Source of the DNA: Purpureocillium takamizusanense | Taxonomy: Eukaryota; Ascomycota; Sordariomycetes; Hypocreales; Ophiocordycipitaceae | Assembly: GCF_022605165.1 (NCBI RefSeq) | Contig: NC_063071.1 | Coordinates: 2,170,001 to 2,234,000, forward strand | Length of the DNA stretch: 64,000 nt | Reading direction: 5' to 3' | Shown: positions 34,428-47,340 of the stretch, in pieces | How positions within the stretch are numbered: position 1 is the first letter of the stretch | How the letters are laid out: every line of letters starts with the position of its first letter | Notes under the pieces: model-generated | Databases searched by the model: none | Told to the model about the DNA's origin: nothing | Seen by the model: only the letters and a program-made list of their open reading frames with translations | Program-made: the position numbers and the translations under genes

Positions 34428-35287
34428 TGTACAGATGAGGCAAATCATCTTTTAAACGCTTCCTCGGATATGGTGAGAACATGGAGGGGCCGCGCGCGCG
34501 CCATGGTGACGCATTATCGAATTGTTGAGCAGCCGGGTGTTTCACACCCGAGGCAGAAAGTGCCTACCCTATAGCCCTCCGTCGTGCACGACGCGGCGAC
34601 CGACAACAGACAGGGGGGGAAGAACAATCATCTACGAAACCGTCCGTCACGAGCTTGAACCTGCACCGTCGTCGAAAGGAGTCACATCCTGTGCGAAGGG
34701 AGGGGGGGGTGGGGGGTAAGGTGACGTAGTAGCGGTCGTGATCGATTCTCGTCGCGGGCGATGTGTGTGGCGCCCCCGCGTGACGGACGGGGCGCGTCGT
34801 CCAGTATGGTACTTTTCCGTACATCACGACTCAGAGTCTCCCCCTCCCCCCCTCCAGTCAGACAGTCGAGCCATAGGACGGTGGGGGGGGGGGAACGGCG
34901 GCCCATTCTGGAAAAAGTGAAACCTGCACCGAGAGGCCAGGCCAGGCCTGGTCTGGGTATGCACCCGAGGCACGAAGTGTAGTACGACAAAGAAAGTATG
35001 GCAGGCGCCAGACTGTGTTGAGTCTTGTTTTCATCGTCGTTTTTTTTTTGTTGTTTTCTTTCTTTTCTTTTTTCTTCCTTTCAGGCGAACAGGGCCATCG
35101 TTGTGCTCATCATCGTATGATGATCGCGCTGCGCTAGCTACGTATGTACAATGTTCCAAGGAAAAGAGAAGAAAAAAAAGAAAAGGCGAAGAAAGGGGGG
35201 CGTTCCGTGGCGGCGAGGCGAGAACTCCGAGTGCCGCGTGTAAGACAGAAAGAGCCGTGGAGCCCGCCGAAAACCGGGTAGCTGGGT

Positions 35288-35337
35288 CGGCGGCGGCGGC
35301 GGCGGCGGCGTTGGAGCGAGCTAGCGAGCAAGGACCA

Positions 35338-35371
<34 letters not shown>
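35288..35371 (+). repeat. CGG and ACG trinucleotide tracts
   Basis: An uninterrupted CGG run (35288-35310) is followed within 30 bases by an ACG run (about 35338-35371). They lie in the gene-poor stretch after calcineurin B. Confidence 0.85.
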
Positions 35372-35689
35372 TACCCGATCCGTGGTGGCGTTGGGATGAT
35401 GGGTGGCAGGGCTCGTCGTCTGAAGGCGTTGTAGAGTTGACATGCGACTGACTGTGGGACAAAAGGGGGGGGGGGGGGGAAGAGGGGGACATCCTGGAAC
35501 ACCGACCGGGGTTGTCTGGTCAGGACCAGTTCAGGTCAGGCAGGTCAGATGAACGCAAGGCATCTATGCGTCCGGGCTGCGCAACAAGGAGCGCGCGGGC
35601 GGGCGCAGTGACAGGTGCCATCTTTTCCCCGTTTGCGTGTCCGCAGTCGCGTGGTTGCTGATCACGCGCGGGGCGAGTTTCACGGGGGT

Positions 35690-35718
35690 GAAGAAGAAGA
35701 AGAAGAAGAAGAAGAAGG
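35690..35718 (+). repeat. GAA trinucleotide tract
   Basis: Uninterrupted GAA/AAG microsatellite in non-coding sequence. Confidence 0.85.
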
Positions 35719-38700
35719 AGAAGGGGCGGGCCTTCTCTTCTGCTGAATGTCTACCTACCGCCGGGAGCCTGGATGCTCTAACTACCACGCGAGGCGACGC
35801 GCGGCGAGGCGAGATCCGCCGCCGGGTGGTAGTATTCCGTGGAGCCTCCTCCTCGGACCCGACAATCTCAATCTGACGTCTTCAGCTGCGGTTCCGCTGC
35901 TGTCGTCCTCGACCGGAGAAGCAGGACCGGCTGAGTCCCGGAAAGGCCATCCCCATGCCACCACCCCCCCCCCCCTCCAAATTCAGGTGCGGTGGCGCGG
36001 ATACGCGATAGGCCCTGGGCACGCAGAGGTGAGTCCCTGAGGATGCAACAGCGACAGCAGCAAGCAGGGACACTTTCCGCCGTCTGGCTCATGGTTGGAC
36101 CGACTGGGTGGGTGTTTCGAAGAAGAGAAAGAGGTGGTGTGGAGTGCTATTCTTGTGTGGTTTTCTTTTGTCGTTGTCCTACCCGCCTAGAGCGGGCGGT
36201 CGTGCGCGAAATGCCTGCCTGTCGCAGCCAGGCGACCGGTAACCAAGCAAAGTAGGTACAATGGGAGGGTTGATGGGTTGGTGGGGGGAGGGCGTGTCGA
36301 CCGGCATGACGACCTTTGGCTGGCCCTCAGCGCGGGGAGTGGAAGCACAAAGGAGAGCCGTTTGCGCCAATGGGGGGGTTCCCAGGGAAAGGTCTACTCC
36401 TCTGTACGACCGTGGCGGCATGTAATGTACAGTACAGTCGTTGTACAGACGTAGTCATATCTCAGGGGTCACTAAGCTGGTGGCGCCTGCGAGGCGCTCG
36501 ATGGCATCGTGAGCGGCGCCAACCAGGCAAAGAGCCAGCCTGCATGACATGGCATGGGCCATGGGGGATGCCGGCTGGCACGGCGCCGCGGGATCTGCGC
36601 CGCCGCTGCTGCCCTCCTGCTTATTAGTACAGTACCACCACCAGCATGACGTGCTTCTCGGCAGGCCGGACGGCACTCCGCCAACACCAGGATGACGGAT
36701 GAAGTCTCCGGCTCAAAGGTTCCCGGGAGCATCTTGGGCGGCTAAGAGTGGGCCGGCCTCCCGGGCCGCTGCGGCCTGTGCGTCTCTGGTTAGATTGAAG
36801 GCCGATTTGACGTCGCGTTGGGAAATAAATAGCTCCCTCTGTTTGTTTGGCACCGACTTACAGCAGGACGAGGCTGACGATATTGCCATGTAGTATACGT
36901 AGTACTATACCGACGCAACTATAGGTGGTGTCCGCCACTCCTCCTACTCCTCCTCCTTGACGGCAGCGCCTGGGGCCGCGTAATATGCGGCCAGCCAGAT
37001 CGACGAGACCATTGGCCATCGACGGTGCTCCGTCAAACTCGAGCGACTGCCCATCTCATGCGTCGGATGCTCGCTCGTGCTTCGGGTCCTGCACTTGGCG
37101 CGGCACACACCCCGCCGCCAGGTCCAGGGCCCTGATGCTGCGCTGCCGTCCGCCCTGCCCGAGCCGCTGCCAGCTAGGTTCCCTCTGCTACGACAAGCTG
37201 AGTTGGCGCGTAACTTTACATCCGGGGCTTGTCGCGATCGTCGCCCGCCCTGCGAGAACAGCTGTTGTTGCAAGGGCTCTCGTCTCAGTCCCCGAGAAGC
37301 CGATGCCGCGAAAACAAAGTTTCGCTCATGGTGTGCTTTTTGTGCCAGTCAAACGCTTCCTTTTCCTCATGATGCGCCAGCGTGTCCGGCCCGCTGGCCG
37401 ACCCAAGAGAAATCCGTGGTCCCAGACGACAGGGCTGCATATGCAGGACCACGCTTTGGGGGCGCGCTGTTCAACGAACCGTTGCGACTGGACTGACACA
37501 ACCCCTGCTGTCGATCACGGCGCCTCCTCACACGGCCCCCCCCCCCCCCCTCCCCCTTACTAGATATTTTCGACGAACAGCCGCATCAGTAGTTCAAGAC
37601 CCTGGCAGACGGTACATCCCGATCGGGCAAGTAAGAAGCAATGAACCACCACAGCACGGGGCTGAAGAATCCTGCTCGGGAATGCCAGGGAGCACTGGGA
37701 GAAAGCACCTTGTCCGGGATCAAACGGCGACGCTTTGCTAGTCGAGGACGAAACAGGAATTTGCAGCCGCAGAGCTTCCCGAAAAGCCCCCCTCCCCCCT
37801 TCGAAGCTGGGCTCGAAACTGCACGTACGTGTTCTGTGCGTGCGCTCTTGTCTTTCTTTTGCGGGTGTGTGTGTGTGCGCTGGCCCACCCGACACAGGGC
37901 ATCATCGCCTGGACCGCGGCCCTTGACGTGTCCGCATTCCTTGATGCACCGTGATGCCTTCGCCGCCAGCTGCATATGTGCCGCGTTAGCCCCCTGTTTT
38001 AGCCAACCTCGGATCCACCTCTTGCGACACCCCAGATGGCCCCTCCTCTCCTTCAAAGCCGACGTTCGTCGCACATTGTCGAGCCGTCACTGAGCCAAGC
38101 ACGGTCCGGCTGCCAGGGTCATATCAGCCCGCCCACCAACCCCTCCCCCTTGCTGTAGCATGCTTTGCCTTTGCGACGGAGAAGGGCCTGTTGCACGAGA
38201 CAGGGCCATTCTTTCCGCGAATCCGGGGAGTTCGATGTGTCTTTTCGATAACTCGCACACCTCACTGCGCAAACTCGTTTCCGCTCCGCTCCTGCAGCCC
38301 TGTCCGAGAAGGAATCCGTCAGTACCGCCCTCCCTCCCTGGGGGCGGGGGGTAGGAGCCACCCGCGAACTCGCACCGCGCTCCGGATAGTTGGAAGATCC
38401 TCCCCCGTCTTCAGCCACTAGATGTTTGATGGTCGTCCAGCACGCCAAGCCTGAAAACCTTCTTCCCTCTTTCCGCTTCGTGAGTGACCGGCATGCCTCT
38501 CGCTGCTTTCTGCCCATGAGTGGCATGGCCGTTTACGACAACCAACAGTGAGAAAAGGGGGGAAAGGTAAGAATAAAGGACAATCAAAAGCGTTCTACTC
38601 CACTGTATACCTTGTAATGCCACTCCGTGCGCCATGCCTCCCAAAAAAGCATGCCAAGTCTATCCCAGATGGCGCCCCATGCTGCGGCTCGTCCTTCTAT

Positions 38701-39482
38701 AAGCCTCGGCCCACACTGTTCAACGCCCTCGCCTTGTACCACTGAGTCATATCCAGGCATGTAGTCCGTCATGAAAGAGGGACGATGAGCATCGAGTTGT
38801 CTTTCTCTCTTAAAAAGCAAGAGTGATTCGTTGTCGTCGCGGCCGCGGCGGTGTGTCCGATGCTATGATCCCATGACGTCGCATGTTTCGAGACACCCGA
38901 GCTCCAACGCCCTGTTCATCAATGTCTTGCCTGTCCCGCAGCCTCAGTTGTCGGAGGACCGCCCAGTATACAGATATTCTCTTGCACTCGTGGAGTCCCA
39001 TTATCGATCGTCCTTTCTGGAGTCAGGTTACGCCTTGCAGTTCGGTGCCCGCCGGTTGGTCGTTCGTGCTCCTATCGTCGGAAAGTCGCCCAGACAGCCT
39101 GCTTCTGGTACAATAAATCAAAGACACATTCGAATTTTGTCCACAAACAACGATGCCATCTCTGAGCGCTCAGACGTGTCCTCGGCGGCGGCTCGGCGCT
39201 GATGAATGCTCGATGCTCATCTAGCGGAGCGCACATGACCACCCCTCCAGTGGGCGACAAAGTCTGGATTTGGTTGCTTGCTGCGAAATCCGCTCGAATG
39301 GTCAACGTAAGCTCGCTGTGTCAGGCGTCGTGGGCATCGGGGCCGGGCTTCTCGATTCATCGTCGCCCGGGCGTTGCTGGAGGGCTGCTGGTGATCCTTG
39401 CCCTTTTCAAGTACAAGGAAGCGAGTTTGAGCACCGTTATTGCCGTCGTCGCGGCTATGGAGTGGCCGGGGATTTGGTCTCA

Positions 39483-40686
39483 TCACGGTCGCCTACCCTC
39501 ATTGACCATTGACTCGAAAAGATCCAAACATTCCTCGAGTGCTGCAGCAGCATCGGCTGGTTAGTTTGGCGCTGGTCGTTGGGTGTGGGCAAGGGGCTTA
39601 CCGCTCTCGATCTGGTCTTCCCAGACACCATACTGATAGTCTACCAGGCCATGCCGCTCTATACCGTCACACAAGCGGATCAACTCGTCCCCCATCTTCT
39701 TGACCGTGTCCTCCGACATTAGCTTTTGACCCCTTCCGGGGGGCTGCCCAGACTCCATCATCGTTTTTTGCTGAAAAGCCAGCGCCAGCCATGCGTGGTT
39801 GAAATCATTCCAGAGCTTTATCCTCTCTTCGTGAAGATTCGCGTCGTCCTGACTTAGGCCTGTCTTAGGCGTTAGCAACGGCGTGGCAGTACACGAAACA
39901 CCGGGAAGATGTACCGAGATCTGCCACCTGCGTTAAGAGCCAGTTCGAAAGGCTGAGAAGTGTCTCTGCGGCGCTTTCCAGGGAACCAGCCTTGACGTCT
40001 TGGAACACAGTTCCCAGCTGTCTCTGGTAATTCATCCACTTCTCTTCCAAGCCCGTGTCGTGGTATTCGTGATTCTCGGACGCCCCAACACCAGCAGCCG
40101 GCTGTTGCATGGCGGTGACGTTGGAGATACCCCCGCCGTAGCCGACGGGTGCGTTACTTTGCTGATACAGGCCTGACGAGCTTGAGCCGTGGCCGCTAGC
40201 CTGTTGCAAACTCGAAGACGGCGCGGAGCCTGCATCTGAGCTACCAAAGTACGTCGAGGCGACGTCCGAGGTCATCATCTGCATTGCCGCTTGCTGACGC
40301 TGGGCGAACTGCTGTGTGTCGTAGACGGGTGTGCTCGGCTGCGCAACGTTGTACATCATCATCCCAGCGCTGTAGCTGCCGAAGCCTTGATTTTGCCCGC
40401 GCGAGTCTGGCCCGTAGTCTTGACCGTAAGACATGGCTGTCGTCGACATGTTTGGCGTCGAGAATGCGGTTTGCGATTCCTGATAGTACGAGCTGTAGTT
40501 GTTGGCGACGCCCATGCTTCGTGGCGTCGAGGGATCCGTAGCAAGCGGCGCTGGGCGGAACCTCTCCGACGTGCCACCTGCGATGGCGCTGCTGTGGGTG
40601 ATTGGGTCTTGGTGCGGGTATCTCAAGTTCGACGTGTGACGGGCAGGCGCTTCATTCTGCCTCCTCCTTCGACTGGGGTCATCCAT
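39483..40686 (-). CDS. Ser/Gln-rich protein with C-terminal helical domain, function unknown
   Basis: Three exons: complement of 39915-40686, 39602-39859 and 39483-39556; 367 residues. Both introns (55 and 45 nt) have branch points (GCTAAC, ACTAAC) and preserve the frame. The first 200 residues are disordered and rich in Ser, Gln, Tyr, Gly and Met (SSYYQESQTAFSTPNMS, MQMMTSD, SGHGSSSSGLYQQ). After about residue 215 comes an ordered, alpha-helical domain: WMNYQRQLGTVFQDVKAG, AAETLLSLSNWLLTQV, NLHEERIKLWNDFNHAW, then DGIERHGLVDYQYGVWEDQI and ALEECLDLFES. I recall similar uncharacterised proteins in other Sordariomycetes but no named domain. A transcription-related role is suggested only by the prion-like low-complexity half and is inference. 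It stands alone between two gene-poor 6-kb stretches. Confidence 0.8.
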
Positions 40687-43600
40687 GCCCCGGGGCGCGG
40701 TCCTCGGTATGCAGACAGCCCGGCTTTAAAGCCTGCACTGTACGTCTGCGCCGCTGGGGCCGAGGAAATGGTCGGTACCGCCGCGGCCAATCCCACTGCC
40801 CTTGTTTTTGGCGACCGCGAAGACTCGGTGCAGGTGGGCTTCAGAGAGGAGGCCCGATAGTGGCGACCGTGTAGTTGTGTGGTGAAGTGAGCTTTCGCGA
40901 TGTTTTCCCGTGGATGCTGGTAAGCAAGGCGCGAAGGTCGCGTTTGAGACGCCCTTATGAAGAGTCGCCAAGTGGTGAGATGGCCGTGAAAGCAAACGCG
41001 GGACCAGTGTCCTAGCTCCCAAGCCCGTTGTTATGCGTCGTGTTGGTCTACACGCGCCGACGCCGTGTCTGAAATGCAGCAATGTCCTGCGCAGTTATAC
41101 GACCTCCGGCGCTTGTCGAAAGATGGAGCAGTGCTTAGAGATGAAAATGTCTGGGCAGTGATTGCCGAGTGGTCCGGCTGCCCTTTCAATAAAGACTTTG
41201 GCGGAGCAAGGCGTGTGGTGATTCATGCCTTGGTGGACGGCATGAAATGAGCGACCGAGATAGATGTAGAGTCCCACAGAAAGCCACCTAATGGCGTCTA
41301 CGAGGCTTCCAAGTTGTACTTGTAGCAAGGTGGGTGGTGAGAAGCTGCCGAAGTGTACTTGTCAGAGCTGGTGGGAGTCACGAGTCGTGCTGGGAGGATC
41401 CTGGGACAGTCCATGCAGCGCCGCCCCAGCATGACAAGTCGCCCCTGCCCGATCTGCTGGGGCTGTTTAAAGAAAGCCGCACCAGGGTCTCAGTGGCTGG
41501 CGAAGCTGCTGCGAGTCAGGCTGTCGTCTGCTGGCTCTTGATTACCTTCACTGGGTGTAGGAGAGGGAGGACTTTGGACAGGACGGCCCTGATTATAAGG
41601 TCCCCTCGATTCAGCCAGGCAGACAAAGGTGTGGAGCTGCAAGGAAGAAGCAACAAGAGGCCGTGTGCGTAAACACAGCGACATGCGTGGCGACAGTTGG
41701 AGAGGCGCTCGTGTCTTATACACCAACGGCCCGGGGGCATATCTGGGTCCCACAAAGGTAAAGGTCGGCGGCCGTTTACTGTTTGCGAAGTCCGCGCGTG
41801 TGCCAAAGACGAGGCCAGTGGGCCGGGAGAAAGCATTCTAAGACCCGACACGGGGGAGTGATGGCTGACCAAGACACCACCTTGGTACTACTTGTGCCAG
41901 GACACCTTGACAGCCTTGAACATGAGACTGAGCAGGGGCAGCGTCCGGACGTCTTTCTGAGGGGCTGGCCGCTGTCCTGCAGTGTTTCGAGCTGAGGGCA
42001 GGCCTACCCGATAGTAAAGGCCATCTTCACCGTGCTGTCGACGACACTAATGATAGAAGGTTTGGTTCCGGTCCGCGTTGGGCCGATTCGACCTTGCATC
42101 GCGGCGCCCTGCAGGCCTTGGGCCAGCCCCGTCCAGGCAAGATTTGGAAGCAGTACCGGGGGTGATGGGCCATCTGAGGCAGAGTGGTCACGGCTTGCAA
42201 ACTCTTTGGAGCCGACAGGGCAGAGCTAAGACGGAGGAGGAAGGGGGTCGGGTTGCCAGCCGCGCCTCAGGGCGGACAGTCCCGGATGGTCGTCAGGTAC
42301 ATACTACATGCTCGCCCCGGAACGTGAGCAGTGGCCCTCTGCATCGTGCCTGGTCGAGACAGCCAAGGCACTGGCTGGGATTCGGCACCCGTCGATGCCC
42401 AGCTGGGCTTGTTCCCTCAATGCAAATGGAGATCGCTGAGACGTGACCTTCTCAGTAACAAGGTCCGTGTGGCTGTCGCCGTATGGAGTGCTTCGTACTT
42501 CGTACACACTCTTGTGAAAAAGAATGGGGAGAGAGATGGAAAGGACGGAAGTTGGTGGGGTGTTATTCCGTCAAGGGAGGGGGGGGGGAGGGGTGTTGTT
42601 CTGTAACAGGGTACGAGGACGCCGTCCGTCCCTTGGGGTGCGGGACTGGCCCCAGGTACGAAGTACCGAGCCCAGCCAAGCCCAGCCCAGCCCAGCCCAG
42701 CCAGTCCAGGGCCTGAAGTCGCTTCGCCAACGCGCCTCTCACAGGGCTTTTGCAGCGGCCCGCGTGGTTTGAGACAGCGCCCCTGCCATGCCTTTGCCTG
42801 AACAGTTGGTGACATTGAAACGGAATGTGGCGGGTCGACATCTTTGACAATGCTTGGGTGACCGAGAAGGACCCGGGACGGTTGTAAACAATTCCGTTGC
42901 GGGCAGGACACCAGAATCATGTCCGAAGGCCCCAAGTCTCGAGTTCTGGTCAAGACTGTCCGGCGCACGCAGCACTCCGCCGCGCTCGTGATGGCTGTCC
43001 CGTTCGGCGCGCCAGCAACGGGCGGGCTCGTCAACGGTCAGATTGGTTGGTCGGCAGCCCACGAAGGGGAATGGCGTTAAACATTTGCAGGGAGGCGTCT
43101 GATTAGCAATGGGGCCAGAGTTGTGGTGGCGGTCCCAAGAGCCTGGGATCGAATGCCACTGGGCGAATCAATGAGAAGGGGTCGTGTTCTTGACCGTGCC
43201 CTAGCAGCCGGCCCTGTGAGAAAAGGGTCGCGTCGCAAACGCAAATTCGGCCGGCAGGCCAGAAGCAAGCCACAGAGACCAGGGCATATAAGACAGCAAG
43301 CCATTGGTCTAACGTCCCTCGGTGCGGAAAGCAAACTGGGAGGAAACAGCAGAATAAAAATCGAGAAGCCGAAAAATCACGGCCGGCTTTGGCAAAACGG
43401 GATTCCGGTGAACTGCTGGCGAGCGTTGCCATCGACAGCTGGGCGGGGGCGCGAAGAAAGCTTAGATGCGAGCCAAGAACAGGGGGGGGTGGGTGAGGCT
43501 GTTGCCCAGTCCTGGGCGAAATGACCTGATGATGCGTGTAAGCGCTGTCGATGAGCAACGGCAAGCAACACGGGTCGATGCTGGTGCCCAACAAATGCCC

Positions 43601-46600
43601 CAGTCGGCACTGGGGTAGTGACTTTGGTTTGACGCAGCGGGATGGATGCAACGGCAAACAGGTTTGCAATCAAACGGCGCGCCCCTGGCTGCCCGACGTC
43701 CCAAGCGACGGGCAAGGCTGTCGATGACTTTTGGCACCCGAGCTGGAGAGGCTGTGCCGAGCTGGGCGGCCGGGTGTAAGAAACCCTTGATGCGCGATCT
43801 CGCCTCGAACCAGAATACGCACTAATTAGCATGCCATTCTGCAAGCTCACGGAGCCGGCAATTGAGACCCGAGCCCAGCGAGAGCTGCGTAACGGCCGAG
43901 GGATCGCCTGCAGGGCTGGTGGTCCAGGTACCTAGTAGGGACTAGCGGCTCGCGCGATTCAAGCGTTCGTGGAGGGTACCTGTCCAGCCATGTCAGCGTC
44001 ATTGTCCCTGCCGGACGACAGGAACCTGGGAAGCCCGAGAGGATAGCATGCCCGACAAAGGCAAGACGCCGCCGCTGCCACCGCCGCTATATGGGACTAC
44101 ATGTTGCGCCGGCCGAAGGAAATCCGGCAGCGTGGACGTGTGGCACCTTGTCGATCAGGGGAAGTCCAACAAGAGCAATACTTGGAGATTTGGCGTCGAC
44201 TAGTGATTGCCATCCTCAGCGCTCCCGGACAATACCGGAGCATTGCATCAATCGCGTTCATGTCGACGCCTTGTAGCGCAGCGCAGCGCAGACGTGCGCC
44301 ATGCACGTCGAATACGAGTGTTTCGTCAATGCTGCGGCAGGATCAGCCTCCTTGGCCGACTCATCAAGCGAAGCCTTTGTTCGTCCAGCGCGGGGGGCTG
44401 CTTTGCTGTGGGGCCAGAGCAGGAAAACCTGCAGACAAAGACAAGCAACCTTCTTTTGGCGATTTTTTTTTTTTCCTGTTCAATAACATGCTCGTTGACA
44501 CACCCCAGCAGCTTGAGGCATGCCTGCGTCTCGGCGGCAATGAACGCCCGGAAACTTCAGCGTAGCGGCAAGTGTGCCTTTGAAGTTTCGATACAGCGGG
44601 TCGTCATAGCGCGTTTGTGCGGAAAGATGTCCACGACCCGCCGAGTGCCGGACGGCGAGGCCTGATACCTGGGGCCGCGTCGCCATTGTCTCGCGAGGAA
44701 AGCCGTTGTTGGTAGGCTTGAGGAAAGACGGGGGGGGCCGTGTTCCATGTTGTGGGCGTGCGTTGGGAAACCTAAAGCTCACGTGCCGGGGCTATGGGAT
44801 TGTGTGGATGTACCTCAATACTATAAGGTAAGTAGACACCTTAGGTACCTAGGTAGTATATACCTGCCTTGTAGGCACCATACGAAGTACCCACCTTAGT
44901 GAGTCTCTGTTGGTGATGCAGAGCAAGGAGGCAGCCACCGCAAAGCAGGAGTAGGAAGGAACGACACAACACAACACAAGGAGACAGCAGTCTGACCAAT
45001 GCTAGCGGCGACACCAGCTTCCTTGTTGCTTCATACCTAGGTAATGCTGGGGAGTTATGTATTTCCCCGGTTTCAATGCACATTTAGGGTATGCTTGCGC
45101 CCGACGCTTCGTCCGTTCGTAGGACGAACGATACCCTGTCCTGGCTGACGGGTTCTGATATGCGACGGCGACAATTGGCCCCCAAGCCTAGCTTGAGCAC
45201 GCCCAGCGCGTACGTATACATACATGCCTAGCCTTGAGATGGGCAATATCTGCTACGATGACCACGAATGCCAGCAGTGTCACCATGGCGCGTCAAGCCC
45301 CCACCACGATTTGCTATGAGACGGACTTGTCGGCGCGGGTGCGGCTATGCACGCACGCACGCACGCACGCACACACGCCGCACCGCCAGGCACAGGAGAA
45401 AGAGAAGAAGAGGCTTGCGTCTCATCCCCGCCTGGCTGCCATGCGTAAGAGCACACCCCCTTCCCCCGTTGGGCGCCATTGACGCGCATGGCAGTCGAAT
45501 CATGCTGCTGCTAGTGCATACTGGGTTCCGTACCCGCCGTTGGAGATGCGCAACATCGGCGCCAGCGTTCCACCAGGAGCCGACTGGACTGCATGGCCTT
45601 GCTGGCGGCGCCACGCGACAGAGAATCCGAGTGCCCAATCGCCAGGCTTCCCGACACATTCAGCCACCGGGGCGTGACGGACAACGTCCATGTTCAACAC
45701 ACTGCTGCGCATCCAGAACTCGCGGTGCGTGCTCAGCATTGCGCAGCGCGCGCAATGTGCTCGGCTCATCGGGCATAACCAAGTACAGCACTGTAAGTCA
45801 GTATACTGTACGTGGAATTTTGGGAACCAACGCACTAATGTTCTATAGTTGTACAGCTATTGAAAGGGGCCGATCGATGAGGTGCATGATCTGGCCGTGG
45901 AAACCATGCGGCGCAGAGTTTGGTCCGGTCAATCTTGGCCGACGGCCCACGGGCCCCCTGACCATTCGGGGCCTCGACTTGCGGCCACTCGACGAGCCTC
46001 GCTCGGCCTTTTTCAGCCTCGTGGACGGAAATGGGGGATCATGACGTCCACCCACTCGCTGCTTAGGACGGCACTAGGGGTGGGTAGCTGACGATCAAGG
46101 CGAGTGGACCGGGACACGGAACGCGCTCCTCCACCGCGGTCTAGGTTGTCTTTGTCTCGCGTCCCCGCCGCCGGCGGTATCCCACATGGCTCCGTGTTCC
46201 CCGTTCTCGGCCTTGGCTACCGACCGACCTGCGCGGCTACGGACCATGTTTCGTTGCGGCTACTGATACGTGCACCATATGATACAGTATGCGTCGCTTC
46301 AGGCTTCACCATTGTGGTAATGCCCAACCGGCGAGTGAGAAGTGCATTTGCGACGAGACGTTGCCATGCTGTCCAATATCCCAAACGCATCGAGACAACC
46401 GCATACGTAGTTCCGACGGCGCAGACTCCAGGGGCAATGCCTGATTCGCACGACAGCCAAGTTTGGGCCTCCCAGGGCCGTCCCGCTTTCACTTTGTACG
46501 TACAAAACTACGCACGAGCAGTAGTAGGTAGTGAATGAACGGAAGGCGGCGCCTTCTAGAAGCCCGCTATGGATCCACATCGTCAATGCATCCACGATTG

Positions 46601-47340
46601 CCCTTGCACTCGGCATGCCCGATCGAATTGAAACACAATGGGCGCCTTCACATGGCCGACCACACAGCCCGGCCATCGCCGTCTTGTGGCTTTGGGCGCC
46701 GTTGTGCGCCCATGCGCCTCTTGCCCCCCCCTTCAGTGCAGGACAGGTTTCGCAAGCTTTGCCGCATTGCTGGTGACTTGTTCGATCTGATCCTCAAATG
46801 TCAAACATAACCCGGTCTATCCTACAACGGCCTGGGGCTAACCGCCAAGAGTGTTGCGTCGACAAGGGTTAGGGCAAATTCGCAGCGCAGCGCAGAGGGC
46901 AAGTCTCCGCTGTTCTAGAATCGGCCTCGAAGTCTGGGGTCAAACGTCCGGAAGTCAATGCAACCCCGGCTGGATTGTATTCCATGTTCAGCTAATGCTA
47001 GGCTGGGGAACTCGTCAGCGGTGACAGATTTAATTGACCTGTGCCGCAGCGCCCGTGGAGAAGGAGACCAACAAAGGACTCTCGGTCGCGTCCTCGCCCC
47101 AAACCCGTCGCGTCGAGATGATTGTGGAGCATCAGCAGCACTGCAGCCAAGGGCATCATGAGCCCCTGCAACGCGGCTCCAAGTGCAAACATCACGCTCA
47201 TGTATAGCTACTCCTACAACGGTGATATGGTACAGACGGCCGCCACGATTGCCCTGGTTCATAAGCCTACTGACCCAGGCTTGAGCAAGTTCTTCGCTTG
47301 GCCAAGCCAACACCAAGAATTGAGCCATGTCTTCCTCCGA
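40687..47340. other. 6.6-kb stretch without convincing genes
   Basis: No recognisable gene on either strand. It contains a dense group of TACCTAGGTA-type words (43926-43935, 44841-44856, 45036-45046), a CCCAG tandem near 42676-42700, an ACGC tandem at 45351-45375 and scattered homopolymers. Open frames of up to about 258 codons exist but are low in complexity and lack motifs or supported introns. The left part is the promoter side of the unknown Ser/Gln-rich gene; the right part holds the 3' end of the uS9m transcript. Confidence 0.45.
43926..45046. repeat. Cluster of ACCTAGGTA-type palindromic words
   Basis: AGGTACCTAGTAGG near 43926, TTAGGTACCTAGGTAG near 44843 and ATACCTAGGTAATG near 45037 fall within 1.1 kb of non-coding DNA. 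The same words occur at 3946-3957, 6200, 16067, 22778-22858 and 50367, always outside coding exons. Confidence 0.6.

Larger units (their letters stand above)
33419..39482. other. 6-kb stretch without convincing genes
   Basis: No recognisable protein or structural RNA was found on either strand. Contents seen: a copy of the dispersed ~120-bp repeat (34307-34427), an A run before it, trinucleotide tracts at 35288-35371 and 35690-35718, G runs near 34703, 34878 and 35470, a C run near 37540, and scattered GGTAC words. Many 60-200-codon frames are open but have arginine/proline-biased, low-complexity content typical of GC-rich non-coding DNA. Long regulatory leader, non-coding RNA or decayed DNA remain possible. 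Confidence 0.45.

Noticed and set aside
36985..38526. Several 100-190-codon frames in the first gene-poor block
   Set aside because: Multiple overlapping frames of similar length on both strands, biased composition and no family resemblance.
42417..43669. Minus-strand open frames of about 190-205 codons
   Set aside because: They run through CCCAG tandem sequence and have no recognisable domain; overlapping frames are equally long.
45268..46044. 258-codon plus-strand open frame in the gene-poor block
   Set aside because: It contains an ACGC tandem (His-Ala-Arg-Thr repeats), Arg-rich composition, no motif and no intron signals.
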